Below are positions 22,870 through 33,552 of a stretch of 64,000 nt of DNA, one piece after another (within the stretch, counting starts at the first letter, position 1; each line of letters starts with the position of its first letter). The stretch spans positions 17,683,542 to 17,747,541 of the forward strand of contig NC_034014.1 in the NCBI RefSeq assembly GCF_000346465.2. Reading direction: 5' to 3'. The position numbers and the translations under genes were made by a program. The DNA comes from Prunus persica (lineage: Eukaryota > Streptophyta > Magnoliopsida > Rosales > Rosaceae). Under the pieces are notes generated by a model. It worked only from the letters and a program-made list of their open reading frames with translations. It was not told the DNA's origin and did no database searches.

Positions 22870-24366
22870 CTAATGCCCCAAGTAAGGAGCGCCACCAGAT
22901 TGCCCAACACCATGCTGCCCTCTTCCTGAACCACCTTGTCCTATCTGCGGGTTCGGGTAGCCACCTTGCATTGCACCTTGATTTCCATAGCTTCCCATCA
23001 TCCCAGGGCTTATACTTGCCTGATTCGCATACCCACCCTGTATGGCATGTCCAGCTCCAGGAACACCCGGGTTCACATTCGGAGCCGTTCCAAAAGTTCC
23101 CAAAAGGTTTGTCAGCCCCAAACCAGCCCCCTGAGTCGCAAACAATGCAGTCAGTGCCTGCCCAAGTGCCGGATTCAATGCCTGGGCGGCCGCAGCACCC
23201 TGGTTAAACCCAATCCCACCACTTGCTGGCGCCATCAAATGCCCCATTCCTGCCGCAGCTCCACCAACATAACCCGGATTCTCATTCCTCTGAAACTTGG
23301 AATTATGGGATTTGTGGTGGTGCTGGTTCGGGTGCTGAGACTTGACCGGCTTTGGACCGTCAATAGCCTTCTGGCAATGCAAAATGTGGCCGTCAAAATT
23401 CTTGTGCGGCTCTTCCAATGCCCTCTTTGCACTCTCTGGCGACTTATACACAAACAAACAAAATCCTTTAGGCCTCCCAGTCATCTTATCAAGCCCCAGT
23501 GGCCCTTCCTCAATTTCTCCAAACCTAGAAAAGAACATCAGCAGCTTCTGGGGTTCCAAGTCAGCCCCAACATTGCTCACATAGATCTTCCTCTGCGTGT
23601 ACTCCGACACTGTCTGTGACTGGGCCGCCTGGACCGCCACAGGCACAGCGGCAGCGGTACTCGGAGCCGGGCCTGGGCCAATAGCCGCCAGCTGGCACGC
23701 AGTCATACGATTGCCGATCTTCTTCTGCGGCTGCTTTAGGGCTTTTCGAGCCCCAGAACGAGTCTTGAAAAGAATGAAGCCATAACCCTTGGACTTACCA
23801 GAGACCTTATCGCACACAGCCTTGCAATCCTCAATCTCACCGTACTCCTTAAACACGCTGGTTAGGGTTTCGGCGTTGGTGTCCCATCCGAGCCCGTGGA
23901 CGAAGATCTTGCGGTGGATCGGGTCCTCATCTGCAACCTTACGGATCCGATCAGATACGTCACCATGCGTATCGGCTGCTTCGCGGAGCAGGGCAATAAG
24001 CTGGTCCTTGCTGAAGGGTTCTAGAAGATTCTGGATCGGCTCGTCCTCGTCGGCACCGTCACCGGCCAGATCCGAAGCTGCCGACGTGGACGTCGTCGTC
24101 ACGTTCTCGTTTTGCTTATACTCAACACCAGGTTCTTCTTCATCCTCGTCCTCTTCCTCTTCCTCTCCTTCATCTTCTTTGTCTTCTTCCTGTTCATCTT
24201 CCTCCTCTTCTTCTTCTTCAACTTCTTCCTCTTCTTCTTCTTCGACTACTTCCTCTGCTGGTTCGTTTTGGGGTTTGGGTTCCTCTTCTTCAACGACCGG
24301 TTGTTGTTTCTTGGAGGGCTCGGAGGACTCGGTGTTGTTGGCGTCGAGCTTTCGTTTTCTCCCCAT
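22870..24366 (-). CDS. UBA2: UBP1-associated protein 2 (UBA2A/B-like) RNA-binding protein
   Basis: A nuclear hnRNP-like RNA-binding protein. The plant UBA2 family associates with UBP1 and binds U-rich 3' UTRs. It is a single uninterrupted coding exon of 498 residues. The N-terminus is basic (MGRKRK, a likely nuclear signal) and is followed by a very acidic Glu/Asp tract (about 26-80). RRM1 has RNP2 KIFVHGL (153-159) and RNP1 KGYGFILF (193-200). RRM2 has RNP2 IYVSNV (261-266) and RNP1 KGFCLFVY (300-307). A His-rich spacer and a long Gly/Gln/Ala/Pro-rich low-complexity tail follow, ending PYLGH. The start is the first ATG in frame. The glutamate tract is encoded by a GAA/GAG repeat and may vary in length between alleles. 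A telo-box-like AACCCTAA lies just upstream on the coding strand. Confidence 0.93.
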   Translation of the reverse strand: MGRKRKLDANNTESSEPSKKQQPVVEEEEPKPQNEPAEEVVEEEEEEEVEEEEEEEDEQEEDKEDEGEEEEEDEDEEEPGVEYKQNENVTTTSTSAASDLAGDGADEDEPIQNLLEPFSKDQLIALLREAADTHGDVSDRIRKVADEDPIHRKIFVHGLGWDTNAETLTSVFKEYGEIEDCKAVCDKVSGKSKGYGFILFKTRSGARKALKQPQKKIGNRMTACQLAAIGPGPAPSTAAAVPVAVQAAQSQTVSEYTQRKIYVSNVGADLEPQKLLMFFSRFGEIEEGPLGLDKMTGRPKGFCLFVYKSPESAKRALEEPHKNFDGHILHCQKAIDGPKPVKSQHPNQHHHKSHNSKFQRNENPGYVGGAAAGMGHLMAPASGGIGFNQGAAAAQALNPALGQALTALFATQGAGLGLTNLLGTFGTAPNVNPGVPGAGHAIQGGYANQASISPGMMGSYGNQGAMQGGYPNPQIGQGGSGRGQHGVGQSGGAPYLGH

Positions 24367-26069
24367 TTTGTGGGTGGATGGAGGCGTCTCAGATAGAGAG
24401 ATTGGGGATTTGGGGGTTAGGGTTTCTTTGGGGAGCTGGTGACGGCGCCCAAGTGGAAACACGGGTTACAGAGGAACTGAAGGAACACAAATAAATAGGG
24501 GAACCGAGAAATTGAAAGGTAACAAGATCTTTCCACTCTATTAGGGTTTAGGGATATTTTGGTACCTTTATAAATTGTAAATGCTGGGAAAGTAATCGAC
24601 ATATATCATTTTATTTCATTTCTCATGTTTGTTTTAAATATGAATGGAAAATAAAGTTTGTATAAATTTTTAATTATATTCATATTAAATTAAATAAAAA
24701 GATAATGCATTTAATGATATATTATAATTTTAAATTGTTAATGTGGATAAAATAGTCATGAAAAATGTTTATTTAATATTGACTTATTTTTCCAAACTTT
24801 TTCATGATGAGGGAAAACAAAACTCAAATTGAGAGAATGACTTCACTTTCTCCTCTACTTTCCTATGGGCCAAGCAACGATTTCTCATACCTGGTGGACT
24901 TACTAAACATGAGAAAGAAATTGATTTCTCATTCCCAAGTCTCTTTTCCCATGAATCAAACGGGGCCGTAAAGAACATCTTTAACCGATATGTCAAATTG
25001 TCACATAGACATAAAATGATAAAAATTAAAAGTTAAAGTTGCTCCAACTGAATAGTCAAATTCTACATGAATTTGATGTCAAATATTTTGTTGCCATGGA
25101 CCCACTATGGACTCATTTGCTTTTAAAAATATAATAAAATAATATAATATTTGACATTTTGGGTGGAGTTCAATTTTTTCCAAAGTATTAAATTGCCACA
25201 TAAGCCATCAAATTCAAATTTAACATTTTACAATCGATATCTCTGCTCTAAAGTTTGTAATCCCTAATTCTAAAATAATCTTTTTGTAAAACATTTAGGA
25301 GTGAATCAAATTCAAACTTTTAATGACTTTATATAGTTTAAAAGTATAGAGGTATTCAATTTAGATTTTTAAAGAGTTTATAAAAGTCTAGTGGTATTCA
25401 ATTGTGACTTTTATATTTAAAAGTATTTAAAAGTTTGGTGGTATTCTGACTTTTAAAAAGTATTTACAAGTTTGGTGGTATCCAAAAAGTTAATGATTTT
25501 TAAAAAGCTTATTAAATGAATGACTTTTCCATACTTTTCAGGCTAATTGTTAATAGCAAAAGTCTTGCCAATTTATTAGTGACTTTTATCAACTATATGA
25601 AAGTATTTAAGAATTTGTCAACTCTATAAAAGTCACTCACTTGATAAAAAGTCTTTATAAGTATGGATTAGATACACCCCACCCCTCCCCCCTTTATTTA
25701 ATAATAGCCAATTTCAAATATGACATTCCAAAATGATCATACACTATCTCATATTTGCTTAGATGCCCCTTCTTTAAATACCTACACACTTAGCAACAAT
25801 GTCCCAATAGTTAAAGGTTATTAAGTCAATGTCATTTTCCCTAAAAAAAACTCTAAGAAATAACGTTAAGAAATTGTATAGGAAATGAAGCTAATAAGTC
25901 TAAAACTTGATCATCAATTCATTTCAAGGTGGATAAATATGAGTCCTTATTTCCTTCTTATTCCTCACAAATGATCCTCACAAATCTCCAATTCTCTAAT
26001 TCTCATATTGCAGTCAAGTTTCTCATTCATCTAATTTGCAATTTGGCTCTTAAATCCTCTTCATATATT
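24367..26069. other. UBA2 promoter and transposon remnants
   Basis: Near 24367-24600 is the UBA2 leader and promoter. From about 24970 to 25255 are inverted similarities around CCGATATG and CGATATC, suggesting a small MITE. From about 25290 to 25685 lies a degraded relative of the 2441-4500 element, with repeated GGTATTCAATT/AAAGTATTTA motifs and a right end near TAGATACACCCC. No gene was found. Confidence 0.45.
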
Positions 26070-26529
26070 GGATTAATTACAATTTTGGTCACTGCACTTT
26101 TAATTTTCCGATTTTGGTCATCACATTTTGCATCATTAACAAATCAAGTACAATTGGGAATTCCATCAGTTAAGAGGCACATGGTGCGTGTGTGCAGGGG
26201 TATTATTACACTTTTGCCTCAACCCCTAAATCAAAACACCATTGTCGCGCTTGATTTCTCCCAAAAAAAAATTTAGGGTTCTGAAATTTGGGAAAAAGGT
26301 TGGTAGATTTCGAGGTATAAGGTTCAATATCATCCAATTGATGAAGATTTGATAGGCGAAGTCACGATTTGAAAGGGAATTATCAATTTCAAGTAAGAAT
26401 TCATCCATTTTTCGGGTAATTTCTTGTCTGATTTGGTTATATGTCGATTTCAGTTTCTAAATTTTCCTATTTCTTGTATTTTTTATTATTTCAGCTCTTA
26501 CAATTAGCTGCGTTTCTTGTAGTTTGTAG

Positions 26530-26781
26530 ATGTTTACTTCATCTTCTCATGGATTAAGGTGCCCTTTATGTGGAGTTGAAATGAAACTACTTCTATCAAC
26601 TACAAAACAACATTACAACAAATATTTCTGGAAGTGTACAAGGAAATATGTAAGGTATGATTTTGAATCAGTTTTATTTTATGATATGGATGTTGTGGTT
26701 ATGCAAAGTGGATGTATGATGTACGGAGGTGCTGGATGCAAAGGTTTTGTATGGTGTGATGATGTTGACAAAACAAAATAG
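26530..26781 (+). pseudogene. GRF-type zinc-finger ORF inside Mutator-like element
   Basis: An 83-codon ATG frame with RCPLCGVEMKLLLSTT near the start, then YFWKC and finally GCKGFVWCDD. This is the Cys spacing and Trp/Phe pattern of plant GRF zinc-finger proteins, a predicted nucleic-acid-binding module. Plant proteins of this type often continue with a coiled coil and a hydrophobic tail. Such a continuation (LKEIKEMLLIICILITI) is visible near 26890-26940, but in a different frame after the stop at 26779-26781. The gene therefore appears frameshifted and truncated. It sits between the left TIR and the transposase tail and is transcribed toward the transposase. It could be a second gene of the element or a captured host fragment. 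Confidence 0.6.
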
Positions 26782-27989
26782 AGGGAAGATATAATCTTTA
26801 GAGACTCGCAACAGATAGAAAACAATGGTAGCAAGGACGTGTGTTGTTTCAATCTATGCAGCTACCAGTTGGAGATGTTTTGAATTTATTGAAAGAAATA
26901 AAAGAGATGTTGTTGATCATTTGTATCTTGATTACTATCAATGTGGTTTTCAATTTAGTTAAAAAATGAGGTGCTTAGATGGTGCTTCAATTTGGGTAAA
27001 GACATGTTTTGGTTGCTCAAACATTTTGGTTGCAACATTGTGATCAAAATTTGGGGAAAGACATGTGTCAGAGGTTGTAAATTTCTAGTCATGAAATGAA
27101 AACATTCAGCTCTTGTTTTGGTTGTTACATTCTTTGGCTTAAATGAAATAAAATGGAATGGAAACATACACAGCAGTACACAAACCAACATACACATGTT
27201 GCTGTACATAAAACTTGGCCATGATTAACAAAATAAGCCAAAATACAATGTCTTTAGAAGCAATATACACATGCTACAATACACAGACTTGGCCATAGTT
27301 CACAAAATAAGGCAAAATACAATATCCTGAATTATATCAGTCTACATAAAAAAAAGTCTCATCCCTTTAAAAATTAGGTCTTCTGCTTCTTTGGAATATG
27401 CATGCCTTGCTTTTTAGTAGCTTCCTTTCCTGGTAGTTTCCATGAAGGAGAATTTCTAGTTTGCCTCAGTCCACTAGAATCATATGCATTCTGACTTTGA
27501 GCAGAAGTAGGTGGAGGAATGGGTGGCCTCATCCTAGTTGTAGCAGAAACAGGTGTGATGAAAGTTCCACCTCTAGGACCTTTGGGCATGGTGGTTTGGG
27601 CAGGTGGTGGTGGACGAGTCTGCAATTGGATATTAAGATGATAAGATAAATATTTAATGAGAAAAACATAAGTCAGCAAAATTTCATCAACGTAAGTCAT
27701 CAATATACGCATATGTCTTGCAGCTCCAACATTCTAATATTTGCCTCCTTATCTTCTTTGAGTGTTGGGAAAATATTTTTTTCCTCAGTTGTAATAACAC
27801 AACAACAAATTATACATCTTTACAGGCTACTTATATATGTGCACAATCAGTAATTAATAAAGAAAAATACTAAGCATGACTTACTGGTAGCTTATGAATT
27901 CTACCAAAATTAGGTATTGAATGAGGTGGGGTTTGACTAACATTTGTAGTAGGTGGGGTTTGACTAACATTTGCAGCAGGGAGGTTTTA

Positions 27990-28597
27990 GGGCTAGTTTG
28001 GCATTACTGTGTTGTGAAAATAATCGCTATCAGATTTGCTGTGAGAGAAATCAACTGTATGATAAAACAATTTGGCGTTTGGTAAACTTTTTGTTAAAAG
28101 TGTTGTTGGTATTGATTCCTGCATAATTGAAAAATTATTGCCGCATAGCGCCTCTTCGAAACTGATTTTTGCATAATCACAAAATGAAAGCACCTCGTTA
28201 GCTGCTTTCCTTTATAACTTTCTCTCACATAAATTTTTAACAATAAGTGCCCGTTTGACATTGCTTATTTGGGGTGATAAGTGATTTTTTAAAAATTTTG
28301 GGAAGCCCAACCCGTTTGGTAAACTATGAGAAAATCACTTATTGTTAAAAATTGTTGTGAGAGAAAGCTATAAAGGAAAGCAGCTAATGAGGTGCTTTCA
28401 TTTTCTGATTATGCAGGAATCAGTTTTGAAGATGAGCTGGGTTTAATGATTAATCGGCAATCATTTTCGGATTATGAGTAAAATCAATACCAACAAAACT
28501 TTTAACAAAAATTTTACCAAACGCCAAACTACTTTCTCTCACAGCTGATTTCTCTCACAGCGATTATTTTTACAGCACAGCAATGCCAAACTGGCCC
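27990..28597. mobile_element. foldback MITE A (two arms)
   Basis: The left arm (27990-28244) begins GGGCTAGTTTGGCATTACTG. The right arm (28343-28597) ends in the inverted form CAATGCCAAACTGGCCC. The arms are inverted copies of about 255 bp, including CTTTATAACTTTCTCTCACA versus TGTGAGAGAAAGCTATAAAG. The 98 bp between the arms are not native spacer but the left half of a different foldback element (B). A truncated family member begins near 57213 (GGTCAGTTTGACATTGTTGTG). Confidence 0.75.
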
Positions 28598-28693
28598 TAA
28601 GTGATTTTCTCATATTTTACCAAACGGAATAGGCTTCCCAACATTTTTAAAAAATCACTTATCACCCCAAATAAGCAATGCCAAACGGGCACT
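28246..28693. mobile_element. foldback MITE B, split by an arm of MITE A
   Basis: The left arm (28246-28342) begins AGTGCCCGTTTGACATTGCT. The right arm (28598-28693) ends AGCAATGCCAAACGGGCACT. The inner edges, GAGAAAATCACTTA and TAAGTGATTTTCTC, would meet to form a palindromic centre if the intervening right arm of MITE A were removed. Termini and lack of coding suggest a hAT-like MITE. The TSD was not determined. Confidence 0.72.
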
Positions 28694-28936
28694 TAGTTTT
28701 CAATATAAACTCCTTTGGGAGCAGGCTTTGGTTGATTTTTGCAACTCCCCTTGTTATGACCCTTTTTCGAGCATCTTTGGCATGTGACTGTGCCACATTT
28801 TCTTTTCAGCCTTATTTTCCCACATTATGGATCTTTCTTTTCCATCTCTGGATCCTTTATTATCATCTTTTTCTTTGGCCTTCCAGGCTACTTTTTAATC
28901 ATTGGAGGCAGTAGTGGAACTTGAGTCTTCTTAAGC

Positions 28937-30392
28937 TAATAAGTGCCTTATTTCTTATTTTTTTAGACCCTTTATATTTGGTTTTTGTTGGAAAAGTTGA
29001 TTAAAAAGAGCATTATTACTTTACTTTCCTTATTTTCAGCTTCTCTGCGCTCTTAGAAGGTTTTTGATGGAAAATTGACTTTTCGGATGAGTTTTAGCGC
29101 AAATCCAATTGGAGAAGAAAGCTAAGACATTGAAGATCATTGTGTCAAATTTTCATAATTTTCTATGAAGCCAATTGTTCCAGAACTGCAAGCCAAAATA
29201 GCCAAAACTGCATTCCCTTCAAAACTGTGCTGCTATGGGAGATTGAACATTTGAAGACTTTCCCGATTTTTCTAAGTGACGTGTAATATGTCTCTGGAAA
29301 ACTTAGAGATAAAGCTACGTTTTTCATATTTTTTCAGATTTTTCTAGGAAGTGGAACGACCCCAAAGATTTCATGCAATACAGCTGACGCGTTTCCCAAT
29401 CAAAGAAGGATTCTTTCCTAGTTTGTTTCCTTAATTGTTTAGAATTTTATTTTATTTTAGGAGATTTTTTCGAGACCTTTTGAGATTATAGTCTAGTTAT
29501 TTTTGCACTATATAAGGCCACCTTAAGCTCTCTCTAACTACCTTTTACACAATTTCCATCAAGAGACGACAGAGAGCTTAAGCATGCGCAACACCATTAT
29601 TTTCCACGTTTTATTTCCTCATGACTTTTCTTATGATTTTTATTATGACTATGTGTAACTAAATTCCTTTCTAAGGTTTATGATGAAGCCATGACATGAT
29701 TATTTGCGAAGTACTTTGTTGATTTCAATTCAATTATATGCCTTGTTAAATTCTTAATTTTTGTGTGAATTTTATTCTAGGTTTGAAATCCTATTGCTTG
29801 ATCACCATTAGGAACTTTGCATCTAGATAATTGGATAAATCTAGGAGAGAAACGCCATCCACTAGGTTTATTGGAACTAAGACTAAGAAGAGTAGATAGC
29901 TAGGAGAGAAACGCCATCCACTAGTCCTACTTGGTTTATTGAATTCTTCTAATCTTAACAGGTGCTTGTATGCTAAATTTTAACACCTAGTCCTACAAGA
30001 TTTATGACATTGACAGGCTTACTTCGTACTTTAGAAAAAATAACCTTTAACATTGGCATCATAATTGGATAGTAATTGGCTCTAAGAAAAGGAAATAGGA
30101 TTATCATTGGTGGATTCATAACCTTAGATCTTCATAACTTGATTTCTTTTAAATTCTATCTTTGTTGAGTGTTTTATTTTTCTTTCTTTTAATTCTTGCT
30201 ATTTAAGCTCAAATCAATCAATCATTCTTTTAATTGGGTTTAGTGCGATTTAATTAATTAAGTTGTTTTTATCAGTCCTTGTGGATTCGACCTCATACTT
30301 GCATATCTCTGTACTATTGTTGATTGCGCTTGCGAGTAATTTAATTTGTGATTTTTGGATACTCTTTTTTAGGTGTTCGAAAATCTACATCA
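28937..30392 (+). mobile_element. solo LTR inserted in MULE transposase
   Basis: A 1456-bp segment flanked by a perfect 5-bp duplication TAAGC (28932-28936 and 30393-30397). It starts TAATAAGTGCC (probably a mutated TG start) and ends CTACATCA. ACTATATAAGG near 29510 looks like an LTR TATA box in plus orientation, and CAGTCCTTGTGGATTCGACC near the right side is typical of plant LTR ends. Removing it joins the transposase frame ...MHMWLKKTQVPLLPPMIKK, which confirms an insertion into pre-existing transposase sequence. Confidence 0.85.
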
Positions 30393-32372
30393 TAAGCCAC
30401 ATGTGCATAGCTATGATAGGATTGAAGATAGGTTCATAAGCCCTCATATATGTCTCATTGGTATAATATGGATCCACATATACCTTAGCATCTTCCCTAT
30501 TTCGAAAAATTGTAGCAACAACATGGTGGCAAGGAATGCTAGTGAGATCCCATCCATTGCAGCAACATCTTCTTCTACTTAAGTCGACAACATATTGATC
30601 TGCTATTGACTCCCTCACTTGGAACAAGCCATTTCCAGAGTACATTGACACATATTTCGTGGACAATGACTTGAACTTGTCAAGTTTATTTTGGGTTGTA
30701 GGACAAATTGGCTGCTCATGACCCCTCATAGAATCATTCTTAACTTGTAACCTCCTCATTGGGTTACACCTAATCATTTCTAACATGGTGAGGATGGGTT
30801 TATCCCTTGCTTGCAGAATCCAAGAATTAAAACATTCACAGAGGTTATTCAATAACATATCACAATTAATCCTTATAGTAAATGTATGCCTAACCCATTT
30901 GTTTATGTCCATATTCATCAACCAATCATGTGCAGCTTCACCACTCTCTAATCCCTTCATCTTGTTCATCTCACACTCAAACTCAGCCACATTTGGTGCT
31001 CTGGCAGCATTCCATAACAAATCTTTCAAAACTTTTCCCTTATGCAATGTCTTGAAATTCCCATAAAGATGTCTGACACATCAACTATGTGCTGCTTTAG
31101 GCACAACAAATCAAATGCAGCATCTAATCCCTACAATATTAAACTAAGAATATTAAACTAAGCATATTAAACTAAGAATATTAAACTACATTTTGTTGGT
31201 CTGAAATGAAAGTTCATCCATGTTCACTAACAAGACCCAAATCTTCAATAAGCAATTGAAGGAACCAACACCATGTTACTTTAGTCTCCAACTTAGCCAC
31301 AACATAAGCAATTGGGTATATATTGTCATTTGCATTAATACCCACTGCCACAAGTAATTGCCTTATCATACATTAACATAGTTAGTGTAACATAGATTCA
31401 CATGCTTTGGATAAGAAATTGCCCTATGATAATGTAGTTGTAATAAGAAAATCAAAAAGAGATTCATACCTTGGAATATGCCCTTCAAATAACACCCATA
31501 AACACCTATGATAGGTCTACATCCAGCTAGAAAGCCTTTTTTGCAAGCATCCAAACACACATAAAGCCTTTGGAAATAAAGGGCTTCAATTTTCATCATT
31601 ATAGTGCTGCCCACATTGGTTTCCCTAACCTCTGCACAATACTCCCACAACTTAGAGTACTGTGAAGCATAAGTACCTTAATGATTTCAACAACCTTTTG
31701 CCTAGCCTTACCACATATTGTTGTGTCAGATTCAGTTGCGCCAAAATCGATTCAGCCGCATCCTCAACTTGTAATACTCGCTAGTGCACGAAATGTTGGG
31801 TAGTATAGCATATGTAAGTGAGAGGTCGATCTAACGACGATTGATGATAGATTGATTCAATTCGATTCCCTGCACAAAACATAAATGGAAACAAGGTTTA
31901 AAGATGATATAGAAGAGCATAAGAATTGAAAACATAAAATTAAACAAAAGAATCAGACACTCAATTGGATGAATTGGATCTTTCTTTGGGTCCACGCCTT
32001 TGGAACTCACCATGTTTGCTTCTTCAAGACAGTCCCCGATAGCAACAGAGCCGAATCAAACACAATTCAAACCCCAAATATTCCAAAAATTGTACGCTTC
32101 TTACTTGCAAATTTGAATTGAACACTAAACCTCAAAATCGACCCGCCTTTTCCCCCAATCCCAGAACCCTAAAATTGTTTTCGAGAGAAATGTGCGAGAA
32201 TCATGTTTTGATTCAGGGGCTGAGGTGAAAGGGCAATAATACCCCTGCACGTACACACCACATGCGTCTTAATTGATAGAATTCCCAATTGAACTTGATT
32301 TGTTAACAATGCAAAATGTGATGACCAAAATCGAAAAATTAAAAGTGCGGTGACCAAAATTAAAATCGGGCC

Positions 32373-33552
32373 AAACCCCAGTTTGAATGAAACAAAAAAA
32401 GTTGTTTAATCTCATAAATCATAATTGTCCACTAAGTATTGTTAAATTTATTTTAATATAATTAAAATTAATTATTTTTTTATAATAAAGTTAACAATTA
32501 TGAGAGGTAAATTTAATTTCATATTAAAAATATAAGCTAATAATGATTTTAAAAAAATTGGTGCATTTGATAAGGCCATATAGGTCGAGCCCATTTGCCC
32601 TCATAAGCTCAAAAATACTTAGTTTATTGAAGATAGAGACCCGACCTGGCCCGTTTAACTCTTACAGCTAAACAAACTCGCTATTAGGTAGAGCTTGGGC
32701 CAGCGCCTATTAGGACCGGCCTAACTCGAACCGACTCATTTTACACGCCTACAACACCATTATCCAAAATATATATTTGTTTTAATTGTTGTTTTTCTTT
32801 GAATTCAAGTAATGATGAGACAAACCTAACAACAACAAAAAAAGAAATCAATGCACAACTAAAACCTAATATAACATGTGGGAGCAAACCAAAACCAAAT
32901 TAAACCAAATCAAACTGATTATTTATTTGTTTTGATTTTCAATTTTGGGGTAAAATGGACCGAATTGGACCGTGCCCACCCTACTTACTGACATCCAATG
33001 GCACGAGATGTAATTTATGCCAATTACGCATTCATCGTCTAGGACAGCCCATGGACTAGATTTATCTAGGGCCCAAAATGATAAGAAAGCCACGTACGAC
33101 ACGCGTAAGATGCTTGTATGCCAGATAACATGAAAGTTGACTACGCATTCTAACCCGCAAGGAAAGTCATAAATGAAGTGTCCACAGAGTGCGCACACAC
33201 ACAGCTAAGCCAAGGCCAAAACTTGCAAAAGCAAAGCCAGACAAGGCGGCACCCGAGCAAAAGCGGTAGATAGGCCAAGCCAAAGAGGTAAGTAAAGCGC
33301 GTCATGGGAGTGGCACTTCTGTAATTACTTAAAAAGAAGAGGCCTATTATAATAAATCTCTTCTTATATGCGCACATATATTCTGATTTGTCTGCCGTGC
33401 TGTGTATGATACTGTAAAAGTTTGATGCAACAGAGAGTCTCCTTTCCCTCTCACCAAAGCTCTAAAGTCTGTAGACTCTTTGTATTTTATTTATCTTGGT
33501 GATTATAACGGTGGGCAAGTTTCTTTGAGGATCTGAGACCAGTCTTTATCTC
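32373..33552. other. NOI gene upstream region
   Basis: Contains a degraded stretch (about 32570-32760) resembling the interior of the 38380-38979 hAT element (GACCCGACCTGGCCCG type motifs). The last few hundred bases are the likely promoter and leader of the NOI gene. No other ORF is supported. Confidence 0.45.

Larger units (their letters stand above)
27374..31745 (-). pseudogene. broken Mutator-like (MULE) transposase
   Basis: Coding pieces of one transposase lie in order on the minus strand. The catalytic-domain part (about 31745-31218) reads FLAGCRPIIGVYGCYLKG and then AVGINANDNIYPIAYVVAKL. The C-terminal catalytic and SWIM part (about 31056-30398) reads NKWVRHTF... and CCCNGWDLTSIPCHHVVA, a SWIM zinc finger. 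A PGRPKKK and zinc-knuckle part (about 28931-28720) contains CQRCSKKGHNKGSC. A Pro/Thr-rich tail lies at about 27640-27374. It is disabled by frameshifts, an in-frame TGA after SEHG, a TAG before PGRPKKK, a solo LTR between the SWIM and GRPKKK parts, and MITEs before the tail. The expected catalytic Asp in the GVDG motif reads Tyr. The N-terminal DNA-binding region was not found. Confidence 0.85.
26070..32372. mobile_element. Mutator-like element with long TIRs and nested insertions
   Basis: Terminal inverted repeats of about 245 bp bound a 6.3-kb segment. Left (26070-26315) has AATTTTGGTCACTGCAC, CATCACATTTTGCAT and CAGGGGTATTATT. Right (32127-32372) has the inverted equivalents with about 15-20% differences. 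Inside are a broken Mutator-type transposase on the minus strand (27.4-31.75 kb), a GRF zinc-finger ORF on the plus strand (26530-26781), a solo LTR (28937-30392) and two interleaved foldback MITEs (27990-28693). No clean 9-bp target duplication is visible at the ends. The presence of transposase domains between TIRs supports a once-autonomous element, now dead. Confidence 0.82.

Noticed and set aside
24112..24396. 94-codon Phe/Leu-rich plus-strand ORF
   Set aside because: Antisense shadow of the GAA/GAG repeat that encodes the UBA2 acidic tract.
28120..28210. Possible coding frame on the minus strand near 28193
   Set aside because: Lies entirely within the arm of foldback MITE A.
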